A DNA stretch of 64,000 nt from Natronincola ferrireducens (GCF_900100845.1 NZ_FNFP01000001.1:1-64000), one strand, 5' to 3'. Positions 34,882 through 44,077 are shown, counted from the stretch's first letter. Translations and numbers: made by a program. Notes: a model not told the origin generated them from the sequence alone.

Positions 34882-35457
34882 ATGGGGTTAATATGGTTTG
34901 GGATGATGATTTTAGGTATGCTGGTGGCAGTGATAACGGGAAAAACAGCAATTATCAATGAAGTAATTTTACAGGATGCCCAAGAGGCAGTGGTCTTTGC
35001 CATTGGTCTTACAGGAATTATGGCGGTGTGGCTAGGACTAATGAACATTGCAAAAAAATCAGGACTTATCAACAGCTTTGCCCTCCTTATGAGACCTGTT
35101 ACCAGAATATTGTTTCCCTCTATACCTCCTAATCACCCCGCCATTAGCAGTATCATGATGAACATGGTAGCCAATATGTTTGGGGCAGGGAATTCCGCCA
35201 CTGCCTTAGGTATTAAAGCAATGGAGGAACTCCAGACCCTAAATAGAAATAGAAGGACCGCTACCAATGCCATGTGTATGTTGTTGGTCATAAATATGTC
35301 TTCTATACAACTAATCCCTCTAGCAGTATTGAAATTAAGGGCTGATGCAGGATCTCAAGTGCCTACAGAGATTATTGCCTCCGCCATGATGGCCACTGGT
35401 ATATCTACGATGGTAGGTATAATTGTCTGTAAAGTATTGGAGGGGAGAGAAGGATGA
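34882..35457 (+). CDS. spmA: Spore maturation protein A
   Basis: A 191-residue polytopic membrane protein of the SpmA family (nucleoside-recognition-domain superfamily), with GAGNSATALGIKAMEELQ in the middle. With SpmB it is needed for full dehydration of the spore core. The last 4 nt overlap spmB (ATGA). A weak sigma-E-like -10, CATATCAT, is seen at about 34840 but is not convincing. Confidence 0.93.
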   Translation: MGLIWFGMMILGMLVAVITGKTAIINEVILQDAQEAVVFAIGLTGIMAVWLGLMNIAKKSGLINSFALLMRPVTRILFPSIPPNHPAISSIMMNMVANMFGAGNSATALGIKAMEELQTLNRNRRTATNAMCMLLVINMSSIQLIPLAVLKLRADAGSQVPTEIIASAMMATGISTMVGIIVCKVLEGREG

Positions 35458-35984
35458 TTAAAATATTAACATTTTTATCTGTAGCCACCATCCCTATGAT
35501 GATTACCATTATATTAGTCCATGGTCTCATAAAAAAAGTAAATGTATATGATGCTTTTGTGGAGGGGGCTGGTGAGGGCTTTAAAACCGCTGTAAAAATT
35601 ATGCCCTATTTGATTGCTATTTTTCTGGCCATTGGTTTGATGAGGAAATCTGGAGCTATGGATTTCATTATTCAAGCTATGACAGTTCCTATGACCTATA
35701 TAGGGATTCCACCAGAGGTGTTGCCCCTAGTAGTCATGCGTCCTATATCTGGAAGCGGATCTCTTGCTGTTTTACAGGATATTCTTACCTACTATGGACC
35801 AGATACCTTTGTGGGGAGGGTGGCCTCCACCATGATGGGTTCAGCAGAAACCATTTTTTATACAATGGCTGTCTACTTTGGGGCTGTAGGGATAAAACAT
35901 TCCCGACACACTGTTCCAGCCGCTCTTATATCCCATTTTGCTGCTGTCATTGCTTCGGTGTTTATATGTAACAGACTCTTTTAA
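35454..35984 (+). CDS. spmB: Spore maturation protein B
   Basis: A 176-residue membrane partner of SpmA; the family marks are VRPISGSGSLA-like MRPISGSGSLAVL (about 99-111) and MMGSAETIFYTMAVYFG (128-144). Translationally coupled to spmA. No other maturation gene follows; the metG leader begins next. Confidence 0.93.
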   Translation: MIKILTFLSVATIPMMITIILVHGLIKKVNVYDAFVEGAGEGFKTAVKIMPYLIAIFLAIGLMRKSGAMDFIIQAMTVPMTYIGIPPEVLPLVVMRPISGSGSLAVLQDILTYYGPDTFVGRVASTMMGSAETIFYTMAVYFGAVGIKHSRHTVPAALISHFAAVIASVFICNRLF

Positions 35985-36003
35985 AGATTTTATCAAGAAT
36001 CTA

Positions 36004-36032
36004 TTGACAGCTACTGTATAATTTTATATATT
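36004..36032 (+). promoter_or_regulatory. Promoter of the metG T-box transcript
   Basis: TTGACA (36004-36009), 17-bp spacer and TATATT (36027-36032), about 135 nt before the T-box stem I. A good sigma-A promoter, directly after spmB. Confidence 0.75.
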
Positions 36033-36169
36033 TATGTATAAAATAAGATAAAAAAAGATATAGACATGGAAAGATAGATATTGATAAAAAAGATTAAGGG
36101 ACTGCCTTTACATAATATGAATTACCAGTTTATTGATGGCAGAAACCCCAGTTGATACATAATTATAGA

Positions 36170-36452
36170 GGATAGGTAATGATGGGAAGAGTAGGATTAG
36201 CGATTTAGAAGCAGAGAGCCGGGACAGGTGAAAGCCGGTACTAAAGAACTAAACTGAAGATGGCCCCTGAACCTTATGGCTGAGGTGAATATACATTGAA
36301 CTAAGGCTATGACGGGATTGCAGCCGTTATACTGCAGAGTGATGAAAAGTCACTTACTGAGGTTATTGCTGTAAAGTAGTAATAAACTAGGGTGGTACCA
36401 CGAATCTATCTTCGTCCCTATACTTTTAAAGTATAGGGCATTTATATTTTTT
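36170..36452 (+). ncRNA. T-box leader, methionine-specific, with terminator
   Basis: Stem I features GGGAAGAGTAG and CAGAGAGCCGG (AG-bulge region); a specifier-loop candidate GAAG-ATG-GCCCCTGA places Met codon ATG at 36260-36262; the T-box proper AGGGTGGTACCACG is at 36389-36402. The terminator CCCTATACTTT/AAAGTATAGGG (36416-36438) ends in a T run. Uncharged initiator/elongator tRNA(Met) would stabilise the antiterminator and switch metG on. The T-box has ACCACG where the consensus is ACCGCG. Confidence 0.9.
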
Positions 36453-36502
36453 GAAAAAATTTACCCTATTGAACCATACTAACAAAAAAGGAGAGGTTAA
36501 AC

Positions 36503-38473
36503 ATGAGTAAAGGAACCTATTATTTAACAACACCTATTTACTATCCCAGTGCCAAGCTTCATATAGGCCATACCTATACCACCGTAGCTGCTGATGCTCT
36601 GGCAAGATTCAAACGCTTTACAGGCTACGATGTACAGTTTTTAACAGGAACAGATGAGCATGGTGAAAAGATTCAAAAAGCTGCTGAAGGAAAGGGTATG
36701 AGCCCTAAGGCCTACGTAGACGAAATTGTAGATGACATTAAAAAAATATGGAAAAGCATGGACATATCCTATGACACCTTTATTAGGACAACCGATGAAC
36801 AGCATGTAAAAAGTGTTCAGGGAATTTTTCAAAAGCTTTATGACAAGGGTGATATCTATAAAAGTGAATATGAAGGATGGTACTGTACCCCCTGTGAATC
36901 CTTTTGGACAGAGACCCAGCTAAAGGATGGGAATCTTTGTCCCGATTGTAACAGACCAGCTGAACTGGCAAAGGAGGAAGCCTATTTCTTTAGACTCTCT
37001 AAATATCAGGACAGATTAATCAAATATTTTGAAGAACATCCTGAAATTTGTTTACCAGAGTCCAGGAAAAATGAAATGATCAATAACTTTCTTAAGCCAG
37101 GCTTAGAAGATTTAGCTGTATCTAGAACCAGCTTTGACTGGGGCATTCCAGTACCCTTTGATGAAAAGCACGTTATTTATGTATGGATCGATGCTCTATC
37201 CAATTATATCACAGCCCTAGGCTACGGCTCCGATAACAAAGAAAGATATGAAAAGTATTGGCCCGCCAATGTTCATATTATGGCTAAAGAAATTATTAGG
37301 TTTCACACCATTATTTGGCCAGCCATGCTAATGGCTCTAGAGGAACCACTACCTCAAATGGTTTATGGTCATGGTTGGATTATGTTTGGTGATGACAAAA
37401 TGTCAAAATCAAAAGGAAATATCGTTTATCCAGAGCCTCTGATAGAGAGGTACGGCCTTGATGCTTTAAAATACTTCCTATTAAGAGAATTTACCTTTGG
37501 CTATGATGGTACCTATACCAATAGGGCTTTTGTAAGCCGATTTAATGCTGACCTATCTAACGATCTAGGAAACCTTGTAAGCAGAAGTATTACCATGATC
37601 GAAAAATATAACGATGGCATCATTCCAGAGGGGAATATGGCTGGGGAATTTGATGAAGACCTAAAACAAGTAGCTACCTCAGCTGCTGAAAAAGTGGAGA
37701 AAGCCATAGATGGCCTTCAATTCCATGAAGGACTAGAAGAAATTTGGAAGGTAATCCGAAGAGTAAACAAATACATTGATGAAACCACCCCTTGGATTCT
37801 GGCAAAGGATGAAGCCAGTAAGCCAAGGTTGGATACAGTTCTTTATAATCTAGCCGACAGTATCCGCATTATCTCTGTTTTATTGAAGCCTTTTATGGAA
37901 GCAACTACAAAGAAAATATGGCTTCAATTAGGTATAGGTGAAGGTCAAGACACCTCTTGGGAAGCAGCCTCTCAATTTGGAAAAACCCCTGCTGGAACAA
38001 AGGTTGTCAAGGGGGAGGTTTTATTCCCAAGATTAGATATAGAAAAGGAAATCGAGGAGCTAGAAAACATAAATAAAGCCTATTTCCAAAAAATAAATGG
38101 TATTAAAGAAGAAAAAGAAGTAGAAGAGATGGTAGAAATAGAAGCCAAGGAAGAAATCACCATTGATGATTTTAGCAAGCTGGAGCTAAGGGCAGCCAAG
38201 GTACTTAAGGCAGAAAAACATCCAAAGGCGGATCGTCTATTGGTACTACAGCTACAGGTGGGCAACGAAACAAGACAGGTGGTTTCAGGGATAGCAGAGC
38301 ACTATAAACCAAAGGATATGATAGGCAAGTCAGTTATTTTAGTGGCTAACCTAAAGCCCGTAAAGCTAAGGGGAGTAGAATCCAGAGGCATGATTTTAGC
38401 TGGATCCCATGATGGCCTCTTATCCTTAGCCACCCTAGACAAGGATATGCCGGCTGGAACACTAATAAGCTAA
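36503..38473 (+). CDS. metG: Methionyl-tRNA synthetase
   Basis: A 656-residue class I synthetase. HIGH motif at 20-23 (HIGHTYTT), KMSKS at 299-303, a zinc site of two CxxC pairs (C128/C131 and C146/C149), an anticodon-binding helical domain, and a C-terminal Trbp111-type tRNA-binding domain from about 555 joined by an E/K-rich linker. GGAGAGG before ATG. Controlled by the T-box upstream. Confidence 0.98.
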   Translation: MSKGTYYLTTPIYYPSAKLHIGHTYTTVAADALARFKRFTGYDVQFLTGTDEHGEKIQKAAEGKGMSPKAYVDEIVDDIKKIWKSMDISYDTFIRTTDEQHVKSVQGIFQKLYDKGDIYKSEYEGWYCTPCESFWTETQLKDGNLCPDCNRPAELAKEEAYFFRLSKYQDRLIKYFEEHPEICLPESRKNEMINNFLKPGLEDLAVSRTSFDWGIPVPFDEKHVIYVWIDALSNYITALGYGSDNKERYEKYWPANVHIMAKEIIRFHTIIWPAMLMALEEPLPQMVYGHGWIMFGDDKMSKSKGNIVYPEPLIERYGLDALKYFLLREFTFGYDGTYTNRAFVSRFNADLSNDLGNLVSRSITMIEKYNDGIIPEGNMAGEFDEDLKQVATSAAEKVEKAIDGLQFHEGLEEIWKVIRRVNKYIDETTPWILAKDEASKPRLDTVLYNLADSIRIISVLLKPFMEATTKKIWLQLGIGEGQDTSWEAASQFGKTPAGTKVVKGEVLFPRLDIEKEIEELENINKAYFQKINGIKEEKEVEEMVEIEAKEEITIDDFSKLELRAAKVLKAEKHPKADRLLVLQLQVGNETRQVVSGIAEHYKPKDMIGKSVILVANLKPVKLRGVESRGMILAGSHDGLLSLATLDKDMPAGTLIS

Positions 38474-38534
38474 GCTGATAAAATAACTAATTATATTTAA
38501 TGGTGTGCGGTAAATTTTCAGTTAGACAATTTTT

Positions 38535-38561
38535 AAGGCCAAGGTAGAGGTTGAGGTTAAG
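38535..38561. repeat. Degenerate CTYAAC hexanucleotide repeat, opposite orientation
   Basis: On the minus strand it reads CTTAAC, CTCAAC, CTCTAC, CTTGGC. It resembles the run at 19010-19037, and again fills a gap between genes (metG-tatD). Confidence 0.5.
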
Positions 38562-38608
38562 AAAAAGCTCCACCTTCCCCTCTCCTCAGCCTTGATAGGA
38601 GGATTATT

Positions 38609-39376
38609 ATGGTTTTTGATTCCCATGCCCATCTGGATGATAGTAGATTTGATAAAGATAGAGATCAGATCATTAAAAGTGCCAAAGAAAATGGTGTGGA
38701 ATATATTTTAAATCCAGGGGCAGATCTCAACACCTCTATTAAAGCAGTGAATCTAGCAGAAAAATATGATATGATTTATGCTGCTGTAGGGGTCCATCCC
38801 CATGATGTAAAGGATATGGATGAAAACACCTTAACCATCATAAAGTCCTTGACTAACAAGGAAAAGGTTGTGGCCATAGGGGAGATAGGCCTGGACTTCC
38901 ACTACGACCATTCCCCCAGAGAGGATCAAAGGAAGTGGTTTAGACGACAGATAGAATTGGCAAAGGAAGTAAAGCTGCCCATCATCGTCCATGATAGAGA
39001 AGCCCACCAAGAGGTTTTTGATATCCTACAGGAGTATAATGCAGGTGAATTAGGATGTGTGATGCATTGCTATTCTGGCAATGTAGAGCTGGCCAAGGAA
39101 TACATAAAAAGGGGGATATACATCTCTCTAGCAGGACCTATAACCTTTAAAAATGCAAAGAAAACCTATGAAGTAGCTCGGGAAATTCCCCTAGAATGGC
39201 TGCTGATAGAGACGGACTCTCCCTATCTAGCACCGGTTCCCCATCGAGGAAAACGAAATGAGCCCACCTATGTTAGGCATGTGGCGGGCACCATTGCTGA
39301 GGCAAAGGGTATCTCCTTTGAAAAGGTGGCACAACAAACCAACGAAAACACCCGAAAGCTGTTCAATATAAAGTAG
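38609..39376 (+). CDS. tatD: TatD-family metal-dependent deoxyribonuclease
   Basis: A 255-residue TIM-barrel hydrolase. Metal ligands visible: His6 and His8 in DSHAHLDD, Glu92 in IGEIGLDFH, His in VHDREA, and Asp in ETDSPYLAP. Family enzymes show 3'-5' exonuclease activity. It follows metG as in Bacillus (yabD). GGAGG upstream. Confidence 0.94.
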   Translation: MVFDSHAHLDDSRFDKDRDQIIKSAKENGVEYILNPGADLNTSIKAVNLAEKYDMIYAAVGVHPHDVKDMDENTLTIIKSLTNKEKVVAIGEIGLDFHYDHSPREDQRKWFRRQIELAKEVKLPIIVHDREAHQEVFDILQEYNAGELGCVMHCYSGNVELAKEYIKRGIYISLAGPITFKNAKKTYEVAREIPLEWLLIETDSPYLAPVPHRGKRNEPTYVRHVAGTIAEAKGISFEKVAQQTNENTRKLFNIK

Positions 39377-39404
39377 CCAGAAAATTTCTGGCTACTTTAT
39401 ATTT
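39370..39404 (+). terminator. Terminator after tatD
   Basis: A 14-bp stem AAAGTAGCCAGAAA/TTTCTGGCTACTTT overlaps the tatD stop and is followed by ATATTTT. Confidence 0.85.
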
Positions 39405-39428
39405 TGGAAGCATGGAACTAGGGACACA

Positions 39429-39457
39429 TTGATAAATATAGAAAATATTGGTATAAT
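39429..39457 (+). promoter_or_regulatory. Promoter of the SLH-protein gene
   Basis: TTGATA, 17-bp spacer, consensus TATAAT. One of the best sigma-A-type promoters in the window, about 80 nt before the gene. Confidence 0.8.
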
Positions 39458-39538
39458 ATTATGGTAATATTATTAATAAATAGAAATATATAGTAAAATA
39501 ACACTATATAAAAAATTAATCAAAGGAGTGTAGCATTT

Positions 39539-40906
39539 ATGAAGAAATCCCAAATAGCCATAGTATTAAGTATCATACTAATTTTTTCTATGACCATGAC
39601 AGCTATGGCAGATATCAGTGCCACAGATGTAACCCGTGTAGAATTTGTTAAAGTATTGTTGGAGTTAGGCAATATTGATGTAAACAAAGCCTCAACTTCT
39701 TCCTTTACGGATGTAACCAATCCCCAGGATATTCCTTATGTAGAAACCGCCGTTCAAAGAGGAATTGCTTCTGGTTATCGAGATCATTTTTATCCCAATG
39801 ACATCGTAACAAAGGAACAGGCAATAGCTATGGTGATAAAAAGCTTTGGAGAATTAGATGTGGCAGAAAAGGTAACACCAGAGATGATGAAAAAACATCT
39901 GGCCTTTAAAGACGGAGAATTCATCTCCAGTTGGGCAAAGCCCTACGTTACCTATGGTGTGATGAAGGGAATCATAGACGGTGATAAGGAGGTCTATAGC
40001 CCCAAAAGCTCTTTGAATCTTGAAGAGTTAAAGGAATTGATGAGAAAGGCAAAGCCTGTCTTTACAAGGGAAGGTATGACCGCCAGTGAAATGCTTGAAA
40101 AGGTTACGGAAAAGATAGAGAAATTTGACACCATGAAATATACCTTGAATATGGATATGAAATCCCATGTAATTGATAGGGTAGAAGGCCAAGAGGTTTT
40201 TATGACCATGGATATTATCCTAGAGGGGGCCATCGATCAAAAAAATGACCAGATTCATTTAGTAACGACTACAACAACTAAAGCAGGAGAAGAGGTAGTA
40301 GAGGCTGTTGTAGAAATGATTATGACAGAGGATATGATGTATATGAAGTTTCCTGAGACTGAGCAATGGATGGCAATAAACATCGATCCCCTTATGAAGG
40401 AACTAGAGGCAATGCTGGGAACTAGTATGGATAAAAATACCGGTATATCTCAACAACAAATGGAGCTATTTGGTATGAGGGCATCCTATCTACCAGAAGA
40501 AAAGATTGATGGGGAAGACTATTATGTTGTGGCCATCACTGTAGATCAAAAGGCCTATAGGGCAGCTATGGATGAAATTCTAAAAAACACAATGGATCTT
40601 ATGGTAGAAATGATGGGGGTTGGAGAAGTGGCCCTAGAGGAAAAGGCAGAGATGGAGGAAGCTATTAAATTAATGCTTCATGAAATGCTGACTGCAATGG
40701 AAATGGAGGTTGAGTACAAATACTATATTCACCAAGAAACAAAGCTGATGGATAAAATGGAGGTAGATCAGGCTATCCATATGAAGGCCGGCACTGTAGA
40801 AAACCACAGCGTAAGCAAGGGTGTATTTAGATATTATGACTTCAATGAACCAGTAAATATCCCCACCATCAATCCAGAGGATCTCATGGCAGATCAAATC
40901 CTTTAA
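39539..40906 (+). CDS. Exported SLH-domain protein with LolA/LppX-like C-terminal domain
   Basis: A 455-residue secreted protein. The signal peptide covers about 1-24 (cleavage near TAMA-D). SLH-type segments follow at about 28-175 (VTRVEFVKVLLEL, DIPYVETAVQRGIASGY, VTKEQAIAMVIKSF, WAKPYVTYGVMKGIIDG), able to bind secondary wall polymers. The rest (about 185-455) is methionine- and glutamate-rich with strand pattern and wording (MYMKFPETEQWMAI, Y-VVAITVDQKAY) of LolA/LppX-type lipid-binding folds (DUF6612-like). Its function is unknown; it has its own strong promoter and terminator. Confidence 0.7.
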   Translation: MKKSQIAIVLSIILIFSMTMTAMADISATDVTRVEFVKVLLELGNIDVNKASTSSFTDVTNPQDIPYVETAVQRGIASGYRDHFYPNDIVTKEQAIAMVIKSFGELDVAEKVTPEMMKKHLAFKDGEFISSWAKPYVTYGVMKGIIDGDKEVYSPKSSLNLEELKELMRKAKPVFTREGMTASEMLEKVTEKIEKFDTMKYTLNMDMKSHVIDRVEGQEVFMTMDIILEGAIDQKNDQIHLVTTTTTKAGEEVVEAVVEMIMTEDMMYMKFPETEQWMAINIDPLMKELEAMLGTSMDKNTGISQQQMELFGMRASYLPEEKIDGEDYYVVAITVDQKAYRAAMDEILKNTMDLMVEMMGVGEVALEEKAEMEEAIKLMLHEMLTAMEMEVEYKYYIHQETKLMDKMEVDQAIHMKAGTVENHSVSKGVFRYYDFNEPVNIPTINPEDLMADQIL

Positions 40907-40992
40907 ATGTCCCCTCTGTTAGGTTAGATACTATTGCTAATTTCAAAGTATAGGCTTTGTTAATGATAAATGCTGATATTTTAGAAAATAGG

Positions 40993-41037
40993 AAAAGAAT
41001 GGCTACATTGATAATTAAGGTATAGCCATTCTTTTTT
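40993..41037 (+). terminator. Terminator downstream of the SLH gene
   Basis: AAAGAATGGCTA pairs with TAGCCATTCTTT across a loop of about 17 nt, then a T run. About 90 nt after the stop. Confidence 0.75.
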
Positions 41038-41289
41038 ATGTCCTACAGAGAAGATTAGGGGCAACAAAATGATGGATGACCATGTTTTTCATTATTCCTA
41101 TTATTTCCCGGGAAAATGACAACATATTACAAAACAATAGAAGGTTATTAACAAACACAGACAAGTTTAAGAAATTTTTAAAGGCTTCTGGCATATAATG
41201 AAAACAGAGAAAGGAATAAAAATATTATTTTTAGGAAATAATGAAAATGTTGAAAAAAATTCAACAATATCCATTAAATGGATAAAATG

Positions 41290-41318
41290 TTGACAAACCA
41301 AAGACATTGGCTTAAAAT
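41290..41318 (+). promoter_or_regulatory. Promoter of yabE
   Basis: Consensus TTGACA (41290-41295), a 17-bp spacer and TAAAAT (41313-41318), giving a leader of about 110 nt. Confidence 0.75.
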
Positions 41319-41341
41319 TAAAAAGACTTATTCCCTAGGTA

Positions 41342-41375
41342 AACAGTTAACAAAAGGCATCCAAGGTTAACTGTT
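41342..41375 (+). repeat. Perfect 10-bp inverted repeat in the yabE leader
   Basis: AACAGTTAAC and GTTAACTGTT around a 14-nt loop, inside the predicted untranslated leader and about 60 nt before the start codon. Too far from a T run to be a terminator; it may be an operator for a two-component or wall-stress regulator, or an RNA hairpin. Confidence 0.6.
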
Positions 41376-41434
41376 AGGAAAAAACTGTATTGTGGCTTTT
41401 ACTAGGACAATACAAAAAAATAGGAGGAATATGT

Positions 41435-42478
41435 ATGGAAACTTTTAATAGCAGTAAGGATTTTTTGAGGGGAATCAACAAAAAAGTCTTTATTGCTGTC
41501 TTGTCTGTAGCCATATTGATGACGACCTTTAGTGCCATGGCTATTAGAAAAGATGTAGTACTTGTCTGTGATGGAAACGAGATAAACATAACCACCTTTG
41601 GTGGAACAGTAGAAAGCCTATTAAACAAGCAGGGTATAGAAATTGGTGAAGAAGATAAGGTTATTCCTGAACTTCATGAAAGGGTTACCGACGGTGATAG
41701 AATCGTTATTCACAGGGCCTTTGAGATTCAGTTGGTTGATGGCAATGAAGAAACAACCATTGTTACATCAAGAAAGACAGTGGAGGAAGCACTGAACTCC
41801 CTATATATAGAATTAGGACAAATGGATAAGGTCCAACCAGACCTGCAATCAACCTTGGAACCTGGGGATACCATAAGAATAACTAGAATTTTAAAAGAAA
41901 CTATTACAGAAAATCAAGAAATCCCCTACCAAACAACGATAAAATATAATGATGATTTAGACTATGGAAAAACCACAAGAATCCAAGAAGGTCGCTCCGG
42001 CGTGAAGGAAATCTTGCTGGAGGTTACTTACGAAGACGGTTTAGAGGTGTCTAGGGAAGTCATAGAAGAAAAAATAATCCAGGAAGCCACTAATGAAATC
42101 GTTGAAAAAGGAACATCTAGATATTTGGTAACTACAAGGGGGGATAGTAGAAGATATAAGGATGTCATCGTTATGGAGGCATCAGCCTATACTGCTGGCT
42201 ATGAAAGTACAGGAAAAACCCCTGGAGACCCCTACTATGGTATAACTCGGAGTGGAACAAAGGTAAGACCTGGAGTTGTGGCTGTAGACCCTAGGGTTAT
42301 ACCCCTGGGAACCAAATTATATATAGAATCTATGGATAGAACACCAAGCTATGGTATAGCCAGTGCAGAGGATACAGGTGGTGCCATTAGAGGGAATAAA
42401 ATTGACCTGTTTTTTGAAAGTCGTGAAGATGCCTTGCGTTTTGGAAGAAGGAAAGTAAAAGTATATATTTTGGATTAA
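41435..42478 (+). CDS. yabE: YabE-like cell-wall protein with G5 and 3D domains
   Basis: A 347-residue exported protein: membrane anchor/signal (about 14-36), two DUF348 repeats (about 40-150), a G5 domain (about 150-235), then a C-terminal 3D domain (about 250-347) with its three acidic positions visible in AVDPRVIPLG, AEDTGGAI and NKIDLFF. The 3D fold is shared with lytic transglycosylases and Rpf/Sps proteins, so it probably cuts peptidoglycan. ATG 41435 has TAGGAGG; an upstream frame start at 41390 does not. The order yabE-rnmV-rsmA is as in Bacillus. Confidence 0.88.
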   Translation: METFNSSKDFLRGINKKVFIAVLSVAILMTTFSAMAIRKDVVLVCDGNEINITTFGGTVESLLNKQGIEIGEEDKVIPELHERVTDGDRIVIHRAFEIQLVDGNEETTIVTSRKTVEEALNSLYIELGQMDKVQPDLQSTLEPGDTIRITRILKETITENQEIPYQTTIKYNDDLDYGKTTRIQEGRSGVKEILLEVTYEDGLEVSREVIEEKIIQEATNEIVEKGTSRYLVTTRGDSRRYKDVIVMEASAYTAGYESTGKTPGDPYYGITRSGTKVRPGVVAVDPRVIPLGTKLYIESMDRTPSYGIASAEDTGGAIRGNKIDLFFESREDALRFGRRKVKVYILD

Positions 42479-42486
42479 GTCGTAGA

Positions 42487-42510
42487 TAGCGGAGAATACT
42501 TTCTCCGCTA
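42487..42510 (+). terminator. Hairpin with GCGGAG core between yabE and rnmV
   Basis: A 10-bp stem TAGCGGAGAA/TTCTCCGCTA with loop TACT, followed only by AATTTC. It may reduce rather than stop readthrough into rnmV. Related to hairpins at 45372 and 48392. Confidence 0.55.
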
Positions 42511-42538
42511 AATTTCATCATAAAGGGAGAATCAAAGG

Positions 42539-43075
42539 GTGATTAAGGAAATTATTGTGGTAGAAGGAAAAGATGACGTGGCAGCTATAAAAAGAGCAGT
42601 TGATGCAGAACTGATTACAACAGGAGGTTTTGCTTTGCCCCCTGGGGTAATGGAACGAATAAAAAGAGCAGCGGAAAAAAGAGGAGTCATTATTTTTACA
42701 GATCCTGATTTTGCAGGAGAAAAAATTAGAAAGACCATTGCAGCACAGGTTCCCAATTGTAAGCATGCTTTTCTCCCTAGAGAAAAAGCCATGAAGAACG
42801 GTGACATTGGCATTGAAAATGCCTCACCAGAAAACATTTTAATTGCATTAAAAAATGCCCGTAGTCAGACAATAGAAAAAAGGCAGGAGTTTACCCAGAG
42901 GGACTTAATCATAAATCAATTAATTGGAAGTGAACAAGCAGCTGTAAGACGGGACCATTTAGGAAAGCTACTAGGTATAGGCTATGGTAATGCAAAACAA
43001 TTTTTAAACCGAATAAACAATTATGGTATCACACGGGAGGAATGGCAAAAGGCGTTAAAAATTTTAGGAAGGTAG
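42539..43075 (+). CDS. rnmV: Ribonuclease M5
   Basis: A 178-residue TOPRIM nuclease that matures 5S rRNA. TOPRIM residues: Glu in VVEGKDDVAA (8-17) and the FTDPDFAGE acidic pair near 59. Start GTG 42539 with GGGAG upstream. Thirteen nt separate its stop from the chosen rsmA start. Confidence 0.94.
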   Translation: MIKEIIVVEGKDDVAAIKRAVDAELITTGGFALPPGVMERIKRAAEKRGVIIFTDPDFAGEKIRKTIAAQVPNCKHAFLPREKAMKNGDIGIENASPENILIALKNARSQTIEKRQEFTQRDLIINQLIGSEQAAVRRDHLGKLLGIGYGNAKQFLNRINNYGITREEWQKALKILGR

Positions 43076-43088
43076 AGGGATGATACAT

Positions 43089-43952
43089 ATGGATAAAATT
43101 GCAACACCTAAAAAAACAAAGGAAATTGTTCAACAATATCAATTTAAGTTTTCTAAAAGCCTAGGCCAAAATTTTTTGATAGATGAAAATATATTAAACA
43201 AAATTGTTGAAGGCGCCGATATTACAAAGGAAGACTATGTGATAGAAGTGGGCCCTGGCATTGGAAGCCTAACACAATATATTGCTGAGAGGGCTAAAGC
43301 TTTAACAGCTATTGAAATAGATAAAAGCCTTATACCTATTTTACAAAACACTCTACAGGGTTACGACAATGTAGAGGTTATCCATGAGGATGTTTTAAAA
43401 GTAGATATAAAGGAACTTATAAAGGAAAAATTCCATGGAGCCAAGGTCAAGGTGATAGGCAATCTCCCCTATTACGTTACAACCCCTATCATTATGAGGT
43501 TTTTAGAGGAAAAAGTCCCCATGACCTCCATGACCATTATGATACAGCAGGAGGTAGCCCAACGGATGGAGGCAAAGCCCTCCACCAAGGATTATGGGGC
43601 CCTTTCTGTTGCGGTTCAATATTATTGCAATCCCAAAATACTATTGAAGGTACCACCCTCCGTATTTATACCTCAACCGAAGGTGGATTCCACGGTTATA
43701 CGTTTAGATGTCCTAGATAAACCTAAGGTCCATGTAGAGAAGGAAAAGTTATTTTTTGCTACGGTGAAGGACGCTTTTGGAAAAAGGCGAAAAACCCTAC
43801 TCAATGCTTTGAGTACAGGGAGTTTAGGCTTTGATAAGGACTTAGTCCGGCAGGCATTAGGGGCTGCTGGAATTGATGAAAAAAGACGAGGAGAAACCTT
43901 AACAATAGAAGAATTTGCAACCCTGGCCAACGAATTTGCAGCAAGGCTATAA
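43089..43952 (+). CDS. rsmA: 16S rRNA (A1518/A1519-N6)-dimethyltransferase
   Basis: A 287-residue KsgA-family enzyme. KSLGQNFLID near the start, SAM motif VIEVGPGIGSLT near 50, and the catalytic NLPYYVTTPI near 122. The ATG at 43089 is preferred (GAGGG about 9 nt upstream) over ATG 43080, which abuts that site. Same order as Bacillus rnmV-ksgA. Confidence 0.96.
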   Translation: MDKIATPKKTKEIVQQYQFKFSKSLGQNFLIDENILNKIVEGADITKEDYVIEVGPGIGSLTQYIAERAKALTAIEIDKSLIPILQNTLQGYDNVEVIHEDVLKVDIKELIKEKFHGAKVKVIGNLPYYVTTPIIMRFLEEKVPMTSMTIMIQQEVAQRMEAKPSTKDYGALSVAVQYYCNPKILLKVPPSVFIPQPKVDSTVIRLDVLDKPKVHVEKEKLFFATVKDAFGKRRKTLLNALSTGSLGFDKDLVRQALGAAGIDEKRRGETLTIEEFATLANEFAARL

Positions 43953-44077
43953 AATATAAAAGGTTGAAGATTGAAAATAATCGTTAACCTTCAATTACTG
44001 GCAACTATTCCTCCCCTTTTACATATATTAATAGAAAGGTGTAAATTTCTATGAATATTGTAAAGGGGGGTCAGACG

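Larger units (their letters stand above)
40907..41434 (+). other. 528-bp gap between the SLH gene and yabE
   Basis: It holds the SLH-gene terminator (40993-41037), a perfect palindrome TTTCCCGGGAAA (41104-41115), the yabE promoter (41290-41318) and a leader inverted repeat (41342-41375). I looked for a c-di-AMP (ydaO) aptamer, which often precedes cell-wall hydrolase genes, and did not find its conserved blocks. No ORF worth calling. Confidence 0.6.

Noticed and set aside
40907-41434. c-di-AMP (ydaO) riboswitch ahead of yabE
   Set aside because: The conserved blocks of that aptamer are not present; only a promoter and a simple inverted repeat are seen.
43953-44050. Possible inverted repeat with GGTTGAAG and AACCTTCAA
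   Set aside because: Arms pair over only a few bases and no T tract follows; too weak to call a terminator or element.
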